Shown here in pieces: positions 10,352 through 18,949 of a DNA stretch of 64,000 nucleotides. The notes under the pieces were generated by a model, which was given only the letters and a program-made list of their open reading frames with translations, ran no database searches and was not told where the DNA came from. The position numbers and the translations under genes were made by a program. Each line of letters opens with the position of its first letter. Within the stretch, counting starts at the first letter, position 1. The stretch lies in contig JARGXX010000031.1 in assembly GCA_030374765.1 (NCBI GenBank), positions 62,001-126,000 of the forward strand, read 5' to 3'. This DNA comes from Agarophyton chilense. Its lineage: Eukaryota > Rhodophyta > Florideophyceae > Gracilariales > Gracilariaceae.

Positions 10352-13213
10352 TCATTCTATACATGCCATGAAATCCTTGGCCCCCTTCCCTTCTGCCCTT
10401 ATCTTCCTTCTCACGTGTTTGTCATACACGGGCAACCGATCTCTCAACCGAGTTGCCGTCTCAACGAAAAGATCAAATGAGATATTCGTATTCACCTCCA
10501 ACGACGAGACATCTGCCGCTTGGTATCGGTAGTAGTTCAGCCAGAAGTTTACGAGCTTGCAAAAGTTATCCATCACGTCGGCAGGCAATATAGACTTCAC
10601 AGAGTAATCCGACGTCTTTGTCGACATTGCAAACTCGACGACCATGTTCGAAAGCTTTGATAACACATTATCCAACGTCTCTTCATCGCGGCATGAGATC
10701 ACAAACAAGATCAGCGCCGTATTCACACAACAAACGTTCTCAAACGTTATGTCCTCTACCCGCACACTTGATATCATATCATACATCAGACGTACCCTAT
10801 AGGTCTCGATGAACTCCCAAAGCACGCAAATATCAAACTCATACGCCTGACCATTATCTGGAACCAGCTCATCTTCTGCCCGAAATCGTTCGAGGGACAA
10901 GGCAATCGAGCGTACAAACACGTTCGAATCCACTAGACGATCAGAAACAGCTGTCAGCAACCGCTCCAGTACTACACGGTCGGCCCGCAGTATTTCATTA
11001 AGCTCCCGAAATAACGTTCGATTCCATTTGATCAGCTGACTCAGCAGATCAAAGCTTGTCTGCCGGAACACGACGATTTGCGACTTGGGAGCAGTGAACA
11101 TGGCAAGCTGTTCAACCAAATGCCTAAGCAGACCCTGACGTGCCACAAAAGTCTTTTCACACAATGTAGCACTTCGTTGGAAAGTTTCGATGCACGCAGA
11201 CAAGAGGTACCGTCGCGTCCTAGAAACTTCATCGTCACGTTTTGTCAGCATGTAAATTCCGATAAGTTTAGTTAGCAAACCCTTCTTTTCAGGAGCGTCC
11301 CGCACCACGCGGCTGCGCGCTTTCGACAGCGGGGTAGTTGGAGCACTATAAGCACTATTGACCCTAGGGCTGCCCGACAAACTGAACGGCTCATCCGCAA
11401 GAGAACCTCTATCCATGAAGGGCATGTCATTCGCAGAACGCGCCCTGTGCGGGAACACGTATGAGACCTTGGAAGCTGGGCCTTCTCCGGTGGAATCCGT
11501 CGGAGAGGACAAGGGTGGTGCAGGTGACGATAGAGAAAGTCTCTCTATAGGCGGTAGTTCGGAGCTTGTGACCGAAGCGGGGGAAGCACAAGGAAGTGAA
11601 TGAAATTCACAACCTTGCTCCATAGCCGCCAGGATTTGGCGCTCATGTTCGCTGAACATGAGCCTGTTACGCACTACCATAACGTTGTCATCGGAGGACT
11701 CACAAATAGAGTGGACAAGCTTGATAAAATGCATCTTCAATGAGTCCTCAGTTTGGGTTTCTTGGGGGCAGTCAGACCAGTCTAGCGCGTCGCAAAAGCG
11801 ATTGAGAGCATCGAAAATGCCCGCGTCAATTAGCTGCCTTCGGACGTCAGCCTTGCGCTTGCACATCAACATAGAATAGAGAACGAACAGAACGTCAATC
11901 TGATGCGATGACATGATCATGGTGCTGATGGACACGACGCGTCCTGTGGGGTACAGATCGTCCGGTGCGCCGGAAAGTGAAGGAATGTGCGAGTAAAAAA
12001 TATTGGCGTGTGCGGGATTTTCACTGTACATTGCGATTTGTGTGGGGTGAGAGTACGCGGGAGATAGCGACTGCTCGGCAGCGGAGGTGTGTGGAGAGAC
12101 TACAAGAAGGTTATTGGCATCAGAAAAAGGAACAACGTGGTGATTGGTGGACGGATTGGACAAGGCAATTCTTCTATTGAGCGTTTGCCAACAATCGGCA
12201 CCGGTGAAGTGTGCATCCTGCGAATCCAAACCGGGTCGGATGGCGAGTTCAAGTTGGTGTCTTACGTCCGGCGGTATGTTGAGAAGCTCCTGACCGTCAT
12301 TTGCAAACTCAACCGGATCTATGGAGCTTTGGAACATGCCGGCTTTGACGGCGTAGTCGACTGCAAGTAGATCGCTTCTCGTGGCAGGTGGTACAAAAAT
12401 AAGCTTGACCAGACGCTTGAGCAGGCCGGGTACGAAGAGTAGTGCGGCGTGATTGCGATCACGCACTACTCGGTTGGCGCGCACGTATGAGCGGCGCAGA
12501 CGGAGGTGGACAGCGGAATCCTCAACTGGTCGCCAACCGTAGTACGCGAGGCAGTTGCCGACGCAGTAGTCGCCACCGCAAAGAGAGGGCTCGGTGCGGT
12601 CGTCGACGAGGGTGGCAAGCACTCTACAGGCGTGGCCGAGTTGGATGGGAGACAAGTCTAGAAGGGTGTGGTGCAAGTTTGGAATGGTGGAAAGATCTAC
12701 GATATTGTTCACGTGCAAAAGTTCTTCGATGATAGTGAGGGATAGCTCGGTGCTGGCCTTGTCGAACATGCAGCGAAAGAGAAGCGGAAACAAGTTGTGT
12801 GAAGCGAAACGGAGACAGAGCAGGTCGTCTGAGTTGATGAAGAGGGACAAGGCATGCAAAACTCGCTTAATAAAGGGGTGTAGGGCGGAAGAGTTGGCGT
12901 TGACGGCTACGAAAAGAGAATAAGAAAGCGCCTCGGGCAGCTGCGCCTCGCACACGGCGTTGATGACGGCGAGGGGGGGCATGGAATCGGTGAGCGGGTT
13001 TGTGGCGAGGGAAATGGCCTCGGCAAGCTGGTGCAAGCGCGGAATATCGGGTGACAGTAACGGCGGGAAGCACTGCTCCAAGAGGTGGTGTATCTGGAGA
13101 GTGAAGTCGCGCAACTCGCGCAGCGGCGACGGCAGAAGCGGTAGGCGGAGGGGAGGCTGGGGAGCGCACACTGATTCTGCTCGGAGGGCGGCACGATGGA
13201 GAGAAAGAGACAT
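10352..13213 (-). CDS. TRPC4AP (TRUSS)-like protein
   Basis: 953 residues. The C-terminal half follows the TRPC4-associated protein family: KKGLLTKLIGIYMLTKR, LVDSNVFVRSIALSLERF, ENVCCVNTALILFVISCR and a closing NFCKLVNFWLNYYR segment lie in the family order. The N-terminal half is an armadillo-like helical repeat region. A Ser/Pro-rich insert (about residues 530-620) makes it longer than the ~800-residue animal proteins. In animals TRPC4AP is a substrate receptor of DDB1-CUL4 ubiquitin ligases and binds TRPC channels and TNFR1; homologs in organisms without those partners suggest the ligase role is ancestral. No membrane segment is visible. Its promoter is shared divergently with the acyl-CoA synthetase at 13659, with a 17-base G run (C on the coding strand) 42-58 nt before the start. 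Confidence 0.85.
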   Translation of the reverse strand: MSLSLHRAALRAESVCAPQPPLRLPLLPSPLRELRDFTLQIHHLLEQCFPPLLSPDIPRLHQLAEAISLATNPLTDSMPPLAVINAVCEAQLPEALSYSLFVAVNANSSALHPFIKRVLHALSLFINSDDLLCLRFASHNLFPLLFRCMFDKASTELSLTIIEELLHVNNIVDLSTIPNLHHTLLDLSPIQLGHACRVLATLVDDRTEPSLCGGDYCVGNCLAYYGWRPVEDSAVHLRLRRSYVRANRVVRDRNHAALLFVPGLLKRLVKLIFVPPATRSDLLAVDYAVKAGMFQSSIDPVEFANDGQELLNIPPDVRHQLELAIRPGLDSQDAHFTGADCWQTLNRRIALSNPSTNHHVVPFSDANNLLVVSPHTSAAEQSLSPAYSHPTQIAMYSENPAHANIFYSHIPSLSGAPDDLYPTGRVVSISTMIMSSHQIDVLFVLYSMLMCKRKADVRRQLIDAGIFDALNRFCDALDWSDCPQETQTEDSLKMHFIKLVHSICESSDDNVMVVRNRLMFSEHERQILAAMEQGCEFHSLPCASPASVTSSELPPIERLSLSSPAPPLSSPTDSTGEGPASKVSYVFPHRARSANDMPFMDRGSLADEPFSLSGSPRVNSAYSAPTTPLSKARSRVVRDAPEKKGLLTKLIGIYMLTKRDDEVSRTRRYLLSACIETFQRSATLCEKTFVARQGLLRHLVEQLAMFTAPKSQIVVFRQTSFDLLSQLIKWNRTLFRELNEILRADRVVLERLLTAVSDRLVDSNVFVRSIALSLERFRAEDELVPDNGQAYEFDICVLWEFIETYRVRLMYDMISSVRVEDITFENVCCVNTALILFVISCRDEETLDNVLSKLSNMVVEFAMSTKTSDYSVKSILPADVMDNFCKLVNFWLNYYRYQAADVSSLEVNTNISFDLFVETATRLRDRLPVYDKHVRRKIRAEGKGAKDFMACIE

Positions 13214-13658
13214 GACGGGGGCGGGGGTGAAGGAAAGGGGGGAGGATGGGCGATGGGGGGGGGGGGGGGGGTGGCAATGGGAAGGAAGCTGAGGGTCGCG
13301 AGCTGTGGTGCTGGCGAGGCGGTGGAGGGCTAGCTAGAGAAGCATTGTGCCGTGAGCGCACACAGGCACGCACGGTGCAGCAGGAGGGGCAGCTCTGACC
13401 AAGTGGAAAGTACGCGCTGCCATTGGCGGCTGCATTTTTGGAGAGCGACCCGGACGGCGAATGGAGAAGCGCCGCGTGGCCACGCGGCCAGCACGACCAA
13501 CGCGACAGCCACGTGCGCCAGCTGCACGAGTACGGCCGCGTTCCTCCACAGAGCGGCTCAGGTGACGGAGCCACTTTCAGAACGACGACAGATCCGTCCA
13601 CACGCCAAGTCAGGCGTCGTCGCGCGCGGCGAGCGGTCCGTCCCTGTTAGTCTCCGCC
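13214..13658. promoter_or_regulatory. Divergent promoter with 17-base G run
   Basis: A 445 bp GC-rich interval between the start codons of the TRPC4AP-like and acyl-CoA synthetase genes. A run of 17 G lies at 13255-13271. No TATA box is obvious. Confidence 0.5.
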
Positions 13659-15836
13659 ATGGGCGTCGTGGCGTTCCAACCGTCGCTACCGCTGCCGCCG
13701 CCTCTTTCTTCGTCGCGGTCGCGCGCCCCAGCGCGGCCCCGCCGCGCGGTGGCGGCCGCTCGTCGACTGCGACTCGCCGTGTCGCCGCCGCAGTCGCCCG
13801 AGACGCGCGTGCGCCCTCAGCTGTACCCCCCCCACGTCACGCCGTACCCGCGCCCGCCCGGCTCGTCCGGTGAGCAGGCGCTCAAGGTACGTACGCTGCG
13901 CAGCGTGCCTGAGCTCTTTCTCGCGCTGGCCCAGCCGCCCACGGCCCACCTCACCGCGCTCGTCGACGTGCACCACCAGCCGCACCAGCACCTCACCTTT
14001 GCGCAGCTCGCAGAGCAGATCAATTGCTGCACTGCCGCGCTGCGCTTACTCGGGCTGCGTCCCCACTCCAACGTCGCCCTCTTCTCCGAGAACTCCGCGC
14101 GCTGGTGCGTGCTCGACCAGGCTATCATGTCGGCTGGCGCGGCCGCCGCCGTGCGCGGCGTTTCCGCTCCCCCCCACGAGCTGCACTTTATCCTGCAGCA
14201 CTCGGAGAGCAAGGTGCTGTTCGTCGAAAACGTCTCCGTTCTCAGAGTGTTGTGCCAAGAGGGCGTGCACTTTTCCGCCCTGCAGTTTGTTGTGCTGCTG
14301 TTTGGTCACGCGCAGCCTGCCAAGCAATTCGTAATCGACGTTCCCGTGTACTCGTTCGAAGACCTCATGGCCATGGGCGCTAACTACACGCGCGACCTAG
14401 TCAAACCGCTGCCCAACCGTTCGGACATTGCCACCCTGCTGTACACGTCGGGCACCACGGGCAACCCCAAGGGCGTCGTGCTCACCCACTCCAACCTGCT
14501 TTCCCAGTTGGAGGATGTGTCGCTGGGCTCGTTCGACCCGTCGCCAGGAGAAGTTTTCCTCTCCGTTCTACCGTGCTGGCATGTTTTCGAGCGCACTGCC
14601 GAGTATTGGAGCCTGAGCAAGGGAATGAAGCTCGTGTATTCGGACAAGCGACATTTCAGGGAAGATCTGCGGAAGCACAAGCCACACATGCTCATCTCCG
14701 TTCCGCGCGTGTTTGAGAATCTGTACGCTGCCGTCACACAGAAGATTAAGCGCTCCTCCCCGCTCAGAAGGGCTCTGTTTGCCTTTTTCATGGCCGTCAG
14801 CATGGCCTTTATCGGCGCGCGCCGCCGCCTGCGAAGGCAGCACATTCATGCCGCGCCGCCCGCCGGCAGCTTGGCGACAGCGCTGTGCGCGCTGCAAATG
14901 GCTCTTCTCACGCCGCTGTACGCGTTGGCAAACATGCTGCTCTGGCGCAAGATACGCGCCGGGTTTGGAGGCAGGCTGCGCATTTGCCTGTCTGGCGGCG
15001 GCAGTCTTGCGGGCTACCTGGAAGACTTTTTCGAGATTGCCGGCATTGAGATTTGCATTGGCTACGGGCTTACGGAGACGTCGCCGGTCATTGCTAATCG
15101 GTTTGGGGAGAGCAACGTGCGCGGCTCGACAGGCATGGAGCTGCCGAGGGCGTACGTGAGGATTGTTGACACGGAGAGTGGCGTGGCGGTTCCGTTTGGT
15201 GAGCAGGGGCGGCTGTGTGTGAAGGGCCCGTATGTGTTTAGGGAGTACTGGAAAGATCAGGGAGCGACTGCCAAGGCGTTTGACAGCGAGGGGTACTTTG
15301 ACACGGGGGACATTGCGTACAGGGCGCGGGGGGGCGACATTGTGATCAGCGGCCGAGCAAAGGAGCTGATTGTGTTGTCCAATGGAGAAAACGTGGAGCC
15401 GGCGCCGATCGAGGATGTGGTGATGGCCAGTCCGTTAATTGATCAGCTGATGCTGGTCGGGCAGGATGAAAAGGCGCTGGGGGCGCTAGTGGTGCCGAAT
15501 GTGGCGGAGCTAGAGGCGCAGGGGCTGGTGGAAGAAGGAACGGGCGCGCGGGTGGGAAAATTACTGGACGATGAGGCGGGCAACCGAGAGCAGCTGAGAG
15601 AGCTTGAGGCGAGGCTGATGCGGTCGGACGAGATTGTGAACCGGGTGGAGGAGGAGATTGCGCAGCGAAATCAGGAGCGGGTGGCGTACACGGCGAACGA
15701 TCGTGTTGTGCACACGCACTTGCTGTTGGTGCCGTTCACGGTGGAGAATGGGATGATGACGCAAACGCTCAAGCTGAAGAAGAAGATTGTGGCTGCCAGG
15801 TACGCGAAGGAGATCGAAGCCATGTACAGAAAATAG
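13659..15836 (+). CDS. Long-chain acyl-CoA / acyl-ACP synthetase, probably plastid
   Basis: A 725-residue member of the AMP-dependent synthetase (ANL) superfamily, which activates fatty acids through an acyl-adenylate. The P-loop motif LLYTSGTTGNPKGVVLTHSN is near residues 260-280. The second core motif GYGLTETSPV is near 467, and the hinge region YFDTGDIAYRARGGDIVISGR is followed by the Lys-containing KELIVLSNGENVEP segment. Length and the ending (ENGMMTQTLKLKKKIVAARY) resemble plant AAE15/AAE16 and cyanobacterial acyl-ACP synthetases, which reactivate free fatty acids in plastids. The first ~75 residues are Arg/Ser/Ala/Pro-rich with almost no acidic residues, as in a plastid transit peptide. 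The ATG has a Kozak-like context (gccATGg). Substrate (CoA or ACP) cannot be settled from sequence. Confidence 0.93.
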   Translation: MGVVAFQPSLPLPPPLSSSRSRAPARPRRAVAAARRLRLAVSPPQSPETRVRPQLYPPHVTPYPRPPGSSGEQALKVRTLRSVPELFLALAQPPTAHLTALVDVHHQPHQHLTFAQLAEQINCCTAALRLLGLRPHSNVALFSENSARWCVLDQAIMSAGAAAAVRGVSAPPHELHFILQHSESKVLFVENVSVLRVLCQEGVHFSALQFVVLLFGHAQPAKQFVIDVPVYSFEDLMAMGANYTRDLVKPLPNRSDIATLLYTSGTTGNPKGVVLTHSNLLSQLEDVSLGSFDPSPGEVFLSVLPCWHVFERTAEYWSLSKGMKLVYSDKRHFREDLRKHKPHMLISVPRVFENLYAAVTQKIKRSSPLRRALFAFFMAVSMAFIGARRRLRRQHIHAAPPAGSLATALCALQMALLTPLYALANMLLWRKIRAGFGGRLRICLSGGGSLAGYLEDFFEIAGIEICIGYGLTETSPVIANRFGESNVRGSTGMELPRAYVRIVDTESGVAVPFGEQGRLCVKGPYVFREYWKDQGATAKAFDSEGYFDTGDIAYRARGGDIVISGRAKELIVLSNGENVEPAPIEDVVMASPLIDQLMLVGQDEKALGALVVPNVAELEAQGLVEEGTGARVGKLLDDEAGNREQLRELEARLMRSDEIVNRVEEEIAQRNQERVAYTANDRVVHTHLLLVPFTVENGMMTQTLKLKKKIVAARYAKEIEAMYRK

Positions 15837-16374
15837 AAGCACGTGGCGGAGATGAAGTGTTATCAAGGTAGTGATAGGTGGCAGAGCGCATTAAAGGTGG
15901 GGGTTTTTTTGTGTTGCTGCAACCTTGTGTGTGTGTGTCATGTGACCGATGCAGGCATGAGTACATCAATATACCATTGGTGCAGTATGTACAGTACAAC
16001 AGAGACAGATGGATGGAACATTATGTAAGTTTGTTTATGAATGGGGACGGTTTGTGTTTACAGAAAGCAGGTGACGGCGCTGATTGATGATTGGAAAGGA
16101 GTGTGTGTGTGGGAGCGCGTGTGACGCACGCGGTTGTGTGTGTGCATTCGAGATGAGGGCTGTTTTGGTTGCTACGAGCTGGAGAGACGCTCAGTGGTGT
16201 AGATACGAAGGTACAACAGAGAGAGAGGGATGCATGGTACGACAGGGGACGCTTTGTGTTTACAGAAAGCAGGTACGGCGCTGATTGATGACTGGAAAGG
16301 AGTGTGTGTGTGTGTGGGAGCGCGTGTGACACACGCGGTTGTGTGTGTGCATTCGAGAGGAGGGCTGTTGGTTG
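15837..16374. other. Convergent 3' region carrying a tandem duplication
   Basis: 538 bp between the convergent acyl-CoA synthetase and ChaN-like genes, rich in GT microsatellite. It holds a ~170 bp segment and its near-identical copy, described separately. Confidence 0.6.
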
Positions 16375-16411
16375 CTACGAGCTGGTGAGACGCTCAATGG
16401 GTGGTAATACA
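16044..16411. repeat. Tandem direct duplication overlapping the ChaN-like gene 3' end
   Basis: Two diverged copies at roughly 16044-16207 and 16244-16411, offset by about 200 bp. Both contain tttgtgtttacagaaagcag, a gattgatga block, a GT-rich stretch, gcattcgagatgag-type sequence and gctacgagctg. The second copy runs into the last codons of the minus-strand ChaN-like gene; the first therefore carries a duplicated tail (encoding ERLSSS-stop on the minus strand) downstream of the real stop. Confidence 0.8.
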
Positions 16412-17664
16412 CGGCGCTTGATTTGCCTTCGCGGGTTGGCGTCGGCAGGCGAGCTGAACCAGAGGTAGTCGGCGATGGGGAGCGGAGTGTCGCCCACGGG
16501 CATCTCGAGCTTGAGGCTGCCGTCGGAGGGGTTGTAGGCGTCGGGCGGACCGGGGTTGAGCATGACGGTGGTGAGGAGCGGGGCAGAGGGGCGGCGGGCG
16601 GCGAGCTGGCGGCGCACCCTGCCGGCGACGCCGTACTCAAACTTGACGTGGTCGGCGCCCAGCAGACAGACGAGGGTGGTGGACGGGTTGGCGACGAGGT
16701 AGCGCACGGCGGCGGTGGCCATGGCCTCGTCGCGAAACATCCTGGTGGTGAAATAGGTGTTGAAATTGGTGGCCTCGGATAGCAGCCCGAGCTTGTAGTG
16801 TGCGGCGTAGCTCGGGGTGATGCACTCGTTGACGTAGGTTTTGAAGGCGGACTCGCGCATCATGGCGGCGAAGACGGCGGGGTCGGCGACGTGGGTGCGC
16901 ATTTGCAGGGCGGAGGCGTCGGAGACGGGGGCGGCAGGGGGAGCGGCGGCGGCGGCGGCAGCGGCGCGCAGGTTGGTGAGGGCGTCGGAGTCGATGGCGA
17001 GGGCGACGAGCGGAATGGAAAGGCGACGGCAGGCGCGCAGGACGGGAAGATAGAGCTCATAGGGCCAGACCCAGCGCGACTCCCACTGCGTGCGCAGGTA
17101 GAGGTCGAGCTCGGAGAGACGGCCGGCAATAAAAGCGTCCAGGGCGGGCTGAAAGGCGGTCTGCACCATCTCGAGGCCGACGGCCAGCGGGCGGGGCGAG
17201 GCCGCACGCATGGCGGAAATAATGCGCGCCTGCAGGGCGTGGTCGACCAGAGAGTTGTGATGCTCGCCGAGAAAGACGGCTTCGGCGGCGACGCAGCGCG
17301 CGACAGCAGCGTCAAAGTCGAGCGGGCGCAGCGTGACGTCCGCCACCGACGTGGGCAGCACGGAGAACACGGTGGATGCCGTGGACGCGGACGCGGACGG
17401 GTCGGGACGCGGGGGGCGCGCGAAGGGCCATGGGGCAGCGACGGCGGGGTCGGCGGGCGGGTGCAGCAGGGCGGCGGGGGCGACGGCCAGCAGCGCGCGG
17501 AGGAGGCGGCGGCGCGAGCAGCAGCGCGCGGGCGGCAGCGCGCAGCACGGGGGGCAGCGGCGGCGGCGGCGGCGGCGGCGGCGGGGGTGGTGGGTGGAGT
17601 GGCGGAGGGCGGGCGCGGCGGGCAAGAAGGCGGGCGGCGGCGACGGCGACGGCGACGGCGGCAT
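16375..17664 (-). CDS. ChaN-like (DUF399) haem-binding-type protein, probable thylakoid lumen
   Basis: 429 residues. The body (about 110-400) matches the ChaN/DUF399 (Tiki superfamily) pattern: VFLGEHHNSLVDHALQARI, PLAVGLEMVQ, then the C-terminal LVCLLGADHVKFEYGVAGRV block. Bacterial ChaN binds haem in iron uptake; plastid homologs are known in plants but their role is unsettled. The N terminus looks bipartite: a very basic stretch (nine Arg in 28-36), then a twin-arginine-like signal (RRRLLRALLAVAPAALL, 51-67) ending in AVAA (74-77). This suggests a stromal transit peptide followed by Tat export to the lumen (inference). The start at 17664 was chosen because it opens this presequence; the frame is open to 17880. 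Confidence 0.83.
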   Translation of the reverse strand: MPPSPSPSPPPAFLPAAPALRHSTHHPRRRRRRRRRCPPCCALPPARCCSRRRLLRALLAVAPAALLHPPADPAVAAPWPFARPPRPDPSASASTASTVFSVLPTSVADVTLRPLDFDAAVARCVAAEAVFLGEHHNSLVDHALQARIISAMRAASPRPLAVGLEMVQTAFQPALDAFIAGRLSELDLYLRTQWESRWVWPYELYLPVLRACRRLSIPLVALAIDSDALTNLRAAAAAAAAPPAAPVSDASALQMRTHVADPAVFAAMMRESAFKTYVNECITPSYAAHYKLGLLSEATNFNTYFTTRMFRDEAMATAAVRYLVANPSTTLVCLLGADHVKFEYGVAGRVRRQLAARRPSAPLLTTVMLNPGPPDAYNPSDGSLKLEMPVGDTPLPIADYLWFSSPADANPRRQIKRRVLPPIERLTSS

Positions 17665-18106
17665 GGTAGTAAGGTAGTAAGGGCGATGGCGAGAGGTGCG
17701 ACGTGCGCGCGCGCGCGCGCCTTTGGGAGACACAAGTGGCAAGTAAGATAGCGCAAGCGCAGGATTGGTGAGATCGGATGCGTGGAGGCGTGGAGGCGTG
17801 GACGCGTGGACACGGAGGGGGAAGGCAGGGAAAGTGGGCGCCAATACTGGCACGTGGCGCGCGACGTGGAGGTGCGGCACGTGCGCGCGGCGTCAGCAAA
17901 ATGGGTGCAAGCGAGGAGGGGGGGCGGAAAGCGGCCGCGCTGGACGTAGGAGGCGCTGGGTGTAGGAAGCGCTGACGAGTAGGCGGAGGCGGCGCGGAAA
18001 GCGGGCACATATGGAGTCGACGCGAAGAAGAACAGTGGGGCTGTTTAGTGGAGAGTTATATATGTGGTATATGTACAGTTAGAGGGGCGCGGGTGGGCGC
18101 AAAAAG
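17665..18106. other. Intergenic between two minus-strand genes
   Basis: 442 bp holding the promoter of the ChaN-like gene and the 3' region of the tail-anchored protein gene. A (CG)n run lies at about 17702-17720. No gene seen. Confidence 0.4.
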
Positions 18107-18658
18107 TCACGGAAACAGACGCGGGGCGAACGTGTAGACGGCGGCCAGCACGACCAGCAGCAGCAGCAGCAGCGAAAGCGGCCACGACCAGCGCACGGCG
18201 GCGCGCAGCTTGCCGGGCGGCAGAATGGCGGCGGCCGCGGGCTCCAGCGCGATGACCACATGCTGCGGCAGCGCGGCAGCCGCGGCGGCCGCGGCAGCAA
18301 CGGAGGAGGTGGAGACATGCAGCGACGCGTGCGAGCCACTGGTGTTAGCCGCGCTGAGACGGTGCAGCGCGCGTCGTAGCTGCGACGGTGAGTAGCGCGG
18401 GGCGCAGCGCGACATGTCCAGCGCGCGCAGCGGCGGCAGCGCAAGTGGTAGCGCAAGTGGCAGCGACGACGTGGGCGACGCGCACGGCGGGCGGCGACAC
18501 GGCGGGTGACACGGCGGGCGGGATGCGGCGCTGGGCGATGCGTATAGATGCGCGCCACGCACGGAGCGCGGCGATGGCATGGGCGCGGCGCGCGCGCGCT
18601 TGGCAACGGGCTGCGCGGCGACGATGGTAGCGGCGGGGACGGAGGCGGGGACGGCCAT
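18107..18658 (-). CDS. Small tail-anchored membrane protein, unknown role
   Basis: 183 residues, not recognised. The N-terminal half is Ala/Pro/Arg/Ser-rich and probably disordered. Near residues 80-105 is a short conserved-looking segment (MSRCAPRYSPSQLRRALHRL), then an Ala-rich run. The protein ends in one transmembrane helix (WPLSLLLLLLVVLAAVYTFA) with only a few residues after it, a classic tail anchor for ER, mitochondrial or plastid outer membranes. The Leu codons of the anchor are made by a CTG-type repeat. The start at 18658 is an ATG with G at +4, 123 nt downstream of a TATAAAG on the same strand. Opposite-strand open frames over this region are compositional. Confidence 0.6.
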   Translation of the reverse strand: MAVPASVPAATIVAAQPVAKRARAAPMPSPRSVRGAHLYASPSAASRPPCHPPCRRPPCASPTSSLPLALPLALPPLRALDMSRCAPRYSPSQLRRALHRLSAANTSGSHASLHVSTSSVAAAAAAAAALPQHVVIALEPAAAAILPPGKLRAAVRWSWPLSLLLLLLVVLAAVYTFAPRLFP

Positions 18659-18724
18659 GGGGGAGGGTGGAGAAAAATGGAAGACGGCGGGAAGGCGACG
18701 GGATGCGATGGGGTAGCGGGCAAA

Positions 18725-18751
18725 GGGGGGGGGGGGGGGGGGGGGGGGGGG
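18725..18751. repeat. 27-base poly-G run
   Basis: An uninterrupted G run on the plus strand in the divergent promoter between the tail-anchored protein gene and the SNM1-type gene. The length should be treated with caution because such runs assemble poorly. Confidence 0.85.
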
Positions 18752-18780
18752 CGAGAGAGGAGGGGCGCGCCACAGATACG

Positions 18781-18787
18781 CTTTATA
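18781..18787 (-). promoter_or_regulatory. TATA-like element for the tail-anchored protein gene
   Basis: TATAAAG on the minus strand, 123 nt upstream of the ATG at 18658. Confidence 0.35.
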
Positions 18788-18949
18788 GGGCGAGTGCGGC
18801 GGCGCGGGGAGCGAAGAGCGCGCGGAGCGCCACTTGGCGGGCGCGTGGGGCGCGAAAAAGACGCGCGCGTCTTTTGGTGCTTTTTTGCTTTTCGGCAGCT
18901 CGCGCGCGCTGTGTGTGTGGCCGCCGTCACCATCTCGGCGCGGCGGCGC

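Noticed and set aside
16798-17751. A 317-codon plus-strand Gly/Arg-rich frame opposite the ChaN-like gene
   Set aside because: Composition only; the minus strand carries the conserved ChaN motifs and a proper presequence.
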